A DNA stretch of 64,000 nt, from the NCBI RefSeq assembly GCF_000090795.2, contig NW_003546527.1:21138-85137 (forward strand). Direction: 5' to 3'. Below the pieces are notes generated by a model. The model did no database searches and was not told the origin of the DNA. It worked only from the letters and a program-made list of their open reading frames with translations. The position numbers and the translations under genes were made by a program. The stretch is from Amphimedon queenslandica. Taxonomy: Eukaryota > Porifera > Demospongiae > Haplosclerida > Niphatidae. This document shows, in pieces, positions 60,529 through 64,000 of this stretch. Numbering within the stretch: the stretch's first letter is position 1; each line of letters starts with the position of its first letter.

Positions 60529-62286
60529 ATGGCGGACAAGGTAAAGATTTATGATAACACTTGAACCGGTCATGCAATCTCTTTTCTGGTTCTTTTAGGT
60601 CGATATAACCTCCTCCATCATTGCTATAGCCCAAGAAGTAACCGGAACAGATTCATCTCTCGCGGATCACGCCCGATCCTTCCTCAAACTGAGGGATCTT
60701 CTCAGCGACAGTAGCCTCAACTTCACAACATTAACTGGGGCCCACTACCTTATTTGGAAGTGTGATTTGCTACATGTCTTGGTCGAGGAGTTACGGGTTG
60801 ACTTTACGCAAGTTGACGTTGGTAATGGTTGGTATACTGGAGTTATTTTAGGTCGATTATTGAGTAACGTATGCAGTAACATAAAACCATTGGAAAGGAA
60901 GGAGGGAGAGGAGGAGGAAGAGGAGGCAGAGAGAAATGAAGAATTCTATGAAATGCTACTACCAACGGCAGCCGACTCTTTCCTTATTCTAGCTAACAAT
61001 ATTCACGAGTCGGACAACTCTTCCCATTCCATTTACTTGGATCAGTTTGAGGCTGTCACAGATGCCCTTATAAGACTGTGTTTCGCTCACAACGACTGCA
61101 TTAAACGAGTGATTGAGTCATCTTACCTCTTGCACCTATTGGTATCAGATAATGTCGACTATTCCCTTTCGATAATGAGATTCCTTCAAGAACTGGTGAA
61201 AATAGATGGTGAAATCATTGAGTGTGTCAGCACTAAGATATTAGAGAGCATATTAGATGAGCTAGTTTATAAGGTTGGAGGACCACACAAAGAACTGGCT
61301 ATCACGGGGCTGAGGCTCTTAGCAATACTCTCTAGTTATTCTGTGATTGTTGTTGAACTAATTAGTGAGAAATATAGAGGGTTCTCCCTTCTACTGGAGA
61401 AGTGGAGCCAGACATCAATGGATGCCTCAATGGTCAAATTTGTGAGCACTTTACTGGAAAGAGTGAAAGCATCCGATGAGGATAGCTCACTCCAAAAAGC
61501 AGCTGTATTTATTCAGGCTGGCTGGCGTGGATACGCCACGAGAAAAAGACTACAGAGAATGAGGAAAGGTTTTGTGTTGTTGCAGAGATTAGTTCGTAAG
61601 AGAAGGAGGGACAAAGAGCTAAAGAAACGTCAGAACAATGGCTTAAGGAGCAGAGAAATAAGAAAAATGAGAGAAGAGAGAGAACATGAAATGGCACTGC
61701 TCGAGTCAATGCCAGCCTCTTCAGTTGCTAAGTATTTGACAGATCAAAAGAACAGTGCAGCAGTTATAATTCAGCAATGGTGGAAGAGTAAGAGGAGGAA
61801 GAGAGAGCAAGTTACAGGCCAATTGGAGAGAAATAGGAGTGCAGTAATTATTCAGAGAGCCTACAAGAAATTTATAAAGAGAAAGAATGAGCCAAATCAA
61901 GAAGCAAGGACTAGTAGACAATCTATCAATCCTGTGAAAAGTCCAGATAGGACTAGCTTAGCCAGTATGCTGGACTGGTTTTATACAAGCAGAGCAGAAG
62001 CAAGAGAAGAAGAAAGGAAAAGAGCATTATTGCTAGCACAGGTATGTAAAATAGTAATTTCTGATTTTAGTAGTAACATTTTACTGTGTGTCTATAGTTA
62101 TCAAGTCAGTGTAATTTACTACTCAATATGCCTTCACTTGCTGACTCTACTGTTGGCATTGAGACAATGTTTCTATCTGGTTCTTCGCAGACTGTAGCCT
62201 CAATGGCAGAAAAGGCTCACTCTGAGAAGATAGCATCGCTAAGCCTTCCATTATGGAAGAGGTCACATGAAAAGGACAGAGTATAA
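60529..62286 (+). CDS. IQCB1: IQ-motif protein B1 / nephrocystin-5
   Basis: Three exons (60529-60540, 60599-62041, 62191-62286) encode 516 residues. The start MADK splices to VDITSSIIAIAQEV. The helical N-terminal half matches human IQCB1 at several points: NEEFYEMLLPTAADSFLIL, FEAVTDALIRLCF and SSYLLHLLVSDNVDYSLSIM. IQ motifs follow: AAVFIQAGWRGYATRKRLQR, AAVIIQQWWKSKRRKREQ and SAVIIQRAYKKFIKRK. NPHP5 binds calmodulin and CEP290 at the ciliary base and is lost in Senior-Loken syndrome in humans. Human IQCB1 is about 598 residues, and the C-terminal part is shorter here. The micro-exon of four codons carrying the ATG is deduced from the GTAAAG donor and the TTTTAG acceptor. Confidence 0.92.
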
Positions 62287-62451
62287 CTTATTTTATGTCC
62301 TCAGCAATAACTTATTAACCTAACTGTACTGTATCTAATTGATTTGTATTCATAATACATGTAGTTTGTATGTCTCTTGATACTTTATTAAATGCTCTCT
62401 CAAAGGAAAACATTTTTGATTGTGGTCTACCATCTACATTTTGGGTATACA

Positions 62452-63978
62452 ATGGCTCGGATCTGGTCAAAATTTTCAAAGTGGTACCTCATTTCATCTT
62501 CAGCTTTATTGGTTCTCATCTGGGACTATCTCATATACTGGAACTACTTCTTGATTGGTCATTTTGGGGGCAATTATTTTTCAGAGGGCTTTGCTTCTGG
62601 CAGCTGGTCAAAGTATGGCTTTTATATGATATCATGTCTAGGAAACCTTTTCTTCCCATTCTTTGGTCTGTTAACTGATGCATGGATTGGAAGAGGTAAT
62701 GCTGTGATGATTGGTGCAATGTTTTGCCTTTCATCTTGGATCACAGCTGCCACTGGACTAGTCATACATTCGTATTTGTATCAGTCTGTACATTTTCTAT
62801 GGTTTACACTTGCTGCTGGCACTTTTCTTGAATATATAGGATATACAAGTTTCAGAGCTAACATAATACAGTACAACATTGACCAGCTTGTGGGAGCTTC
62901 AGATATTGACTATAACACTGTCATTTTCTGGCATGCTGCCTCTGTACAGCTAACTGCTTTAATATACTATCCTTTACAGTGTATTTTTCTTGATGATAGC
63001 AGATACTTTATCACAACCATATTCATAGTGTCAGGAATTTCTGTATCTCTTGTGCTGGTATCTCACTCATTATTCAGGCATAAACTGGAAGAGAACATGT
63101 CATTGATGAAAAATCCTATTAAACTAGTTGTTAGAGTATTGTGTTATGCCAGGAAGCACAAGTATCCTGAGAATCGTAGTGCTCTGACCTACTGGGAGGA
63201 AGAGGCTCCTTCAAGACTAGACCTGGGTAAGGAGAAATATGGTGGACCATTCACAGAGGAAGAGGTGGAAGATGTAAGGACTGCTTTACGTATGCTACCA
63301 TTATTTATTGCTGTGTTTGCATTTGCTTTAAGTGATGACTATAACTGGTATATCAGTAAGGACTCTATAAAATTAATCTCTTGCTTGATTCCAACTGATT
63401 TTGGACACAATGCATGCTCAGTTATATTACTGCTGGCATATTTATACCTGATTAGAGTCTTCTTCTATAAGTATATTCCTAACATGTTGAGTAGAATGAG
63501 TGCTGGACTGCTGTTTGCTTTAGCCACCTCTGTTTCGAAATTGATAATTTTCAGTTTTAAGACACTAACTAACCTTGCACACAACAACCTAATTTTAATT
63601 GTTCCACAGATACTCTATTCCGTATCATTTATTCTACTCTATCCAGTATCATTAGAGTTCACAGTAGCTCAATCACCAGTACACATGAGAGGAGTGATGG
63701 TTGGAATGTGGTATGCTGCATCAGTCGGTCTTGGTTACCTGTTAAACATTGTTCTGCAGTTTCCATTTAATTGTGAGAACGAATACATTTGTACAAATGT
63801 CTACTACTATACAACAAAGAGTGCAATAGTTCTACTGATTCTGATAGTGTTTGTTATACTGGCCAAGCGTTACAAGTATCGTGTGAGAGAGAATGAAGTT
63901 AATATTGTTCAGATAGTTGATGATCATTATCAGAGATACATGCAACAAGAGGAAAAATATCATAAAAACTTGAACTAA
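62452..63978 (+). CDS. POT/SLC15-like major-facilitator transporter, intronless
   Basis: A single open frame of 508 residues with about twelve hydrophobic helices (LISSSALLVLIWDYLIY, CLGNLFFPFFGLLTDAWIGR, ITTIFIVSGISVSLVLVS, MLPLFIAVFAFALSDD, LILIVPQILYSVSFILLYP). FGLLTDAWIGRG is the MFS/POT helix 2-3 loop. The mid-loop RKHKYPENRSALTYWEEE with LDLGKEKYGGPF is typical of a large invertebrate SLC15-like clade. The ExxER proton-coupling motif of true PepT helix 1 is absent, so the substrate and proton dependence are open. Start 62452 (MARIW) was preferred to 62392 on membrane topology. It lies 165 bases after IQCB1 on the same strand. The lack of introns among intron-rich neighbours suggests a retrocopy origin. 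Confidence 0.85.
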   Translation: MARIWSKFSKWYLISSSALLVLIWDYLIYWNYFLIGHFGGNYFSEGFASGSWSKYGFYMISCLGNLFFPFFGLLTDAWIGRGNAVMIGAMFCLSSWITAATGLVIHSYLYQSVHFLWFTLAAGTFLEYIGYTSFRANIIQYNIDQLVGASDIDYNTVIFWHAASVQLTALIYYPLQCIFLDDSRYFITTIFIVSGISVSLVLVSHSLFRHKLEENMSLMKNPIKLVVRVLCYARKHKYPENRSALTYWEEEAPSRLDLGKEKYGGPFTEEEVEDVRTALRMLPLFIAVFAFALSDDYNWYISKDSIKLISCLIPTDFGHNACSVILLLAYLYLIRVFFYKYIPNMLSRMSAGLLFALATSVSKLIIFSFKTLTNLAHNNLILIVPQILYSVSFILLYPVSLEFTVAQSPVHMRGVMVGMWYAASVGLGYLLNIVLQFPFNCENEYICTNVYYYTTKSAIVLLILIVFVILAKRYKYRVRENEVNIVQIVDDHYQRYMQQEEKYHKNLN

Positions 63979-64000
63979 TTATTATGTCCATAAATTTATT

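Noticed and set aside
1-64000. tRNA, rRNA, CRISPR, bacterial operon signals, retroviral or Polinton genes
   Set aside because: I looked for these and saw none; the sequence is intron-bearing animal DNA. Weak or decayed copies cannot be excluded by eye.

Overview
The window looks like AT-rich, gene-dense genomic DNA from an early-branching animal. The gene content is clearly metazoan: interferon regulatory factor (IRF), Ras-association-domain (RASSF), TRPML, adhesion GPCR, adenylyl cyclase, nephrocystin-5, and astacin/SRCR genes. Introns are often only 45-80 bp, genes sit a few hundred bases apart, and several pairs are head to head. A demosponge such as Amphimedon fits best. That is an inference from style and gene content, not a database match.

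Layout. 1-272: 3' end of an SRCR gene. 766-2675 (+): secreted astacin-like protein with two SRCR domains and a substituted catalytic Glu. 3070-5174 (-): PTB-domain adaptor. 5362-6543 (+): MPPED-type metallophosphoesterase. 6682-10894 (-): NAD-dependent sugar epimerase fused to cysteine-rich/EGF modules behind a signal-like leader. 11401-12145 (+): small type I membrane protein with a tyrosine-rich tail. 12285-13451 (-): cyclophilin A. 14880-20749 (+): IRF-like transcription factor. 24050-28974 (+): large scaffold with a beta-rich N-terminus, an ankyrin-like segment, two PDZ domains, SH3 and a reduced guanylate-kinase-like tail. 29678-33287 (-): unrecognised polytopic membrane protein. 33603-37849 (+): coiled-coil protein. 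38302-42674 (+): transmembrane adenylyl cyclase. 42928-47785 (-): adhesion GPCR. 47909-48941 (-): mitochondrial ribosomal protein bS18m, interrupted by a 376-base run of N. 49239-54316 (+): LIM-RA-SARAH RASSF protein. 54765-55430 (+): Hikeshi. 55708-60168 (+): mucolipin channel. 60529-62286 (+): IQCB1/NPHP5. 62452-63978 (+): intronless POT/SLC15-like transporter.

Functional themes. Several genes belong to signalling (IRF, PDZ-SH3-GUK scaffold, PTB adaptor, RASSF, adenylyl cyclase, aGPCR), to endolysosomal or ciliary biology (TRPML, IQCB1), or to the cell surface (SRCR-astacin, small tyrosine-tailed protein). There is no operon logic; neighbours probably share only compact chromatin and, in places, short divergent promoters.

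Repeats. A dispersed family built of ~186-bp tandem units, each with a CTGTACTATAGTACAG palindrome, occurs in at least six places inside introns or between genes. At least one copy has hAT-like ends and an 8-bp flanking duplication. There are also TA-flanked MITE-like elements (31987-32417 and 10451-10592), many simple repeats and many TACATGTA palindromes. I saw no CRISPR array, rRNA or tRNA, and nothing I could identify as retroviral or Polinton-like. Exon borders were placed by eye from GT/GC-AG signals, reading frame and protein similarity, and could be off by a few bases.
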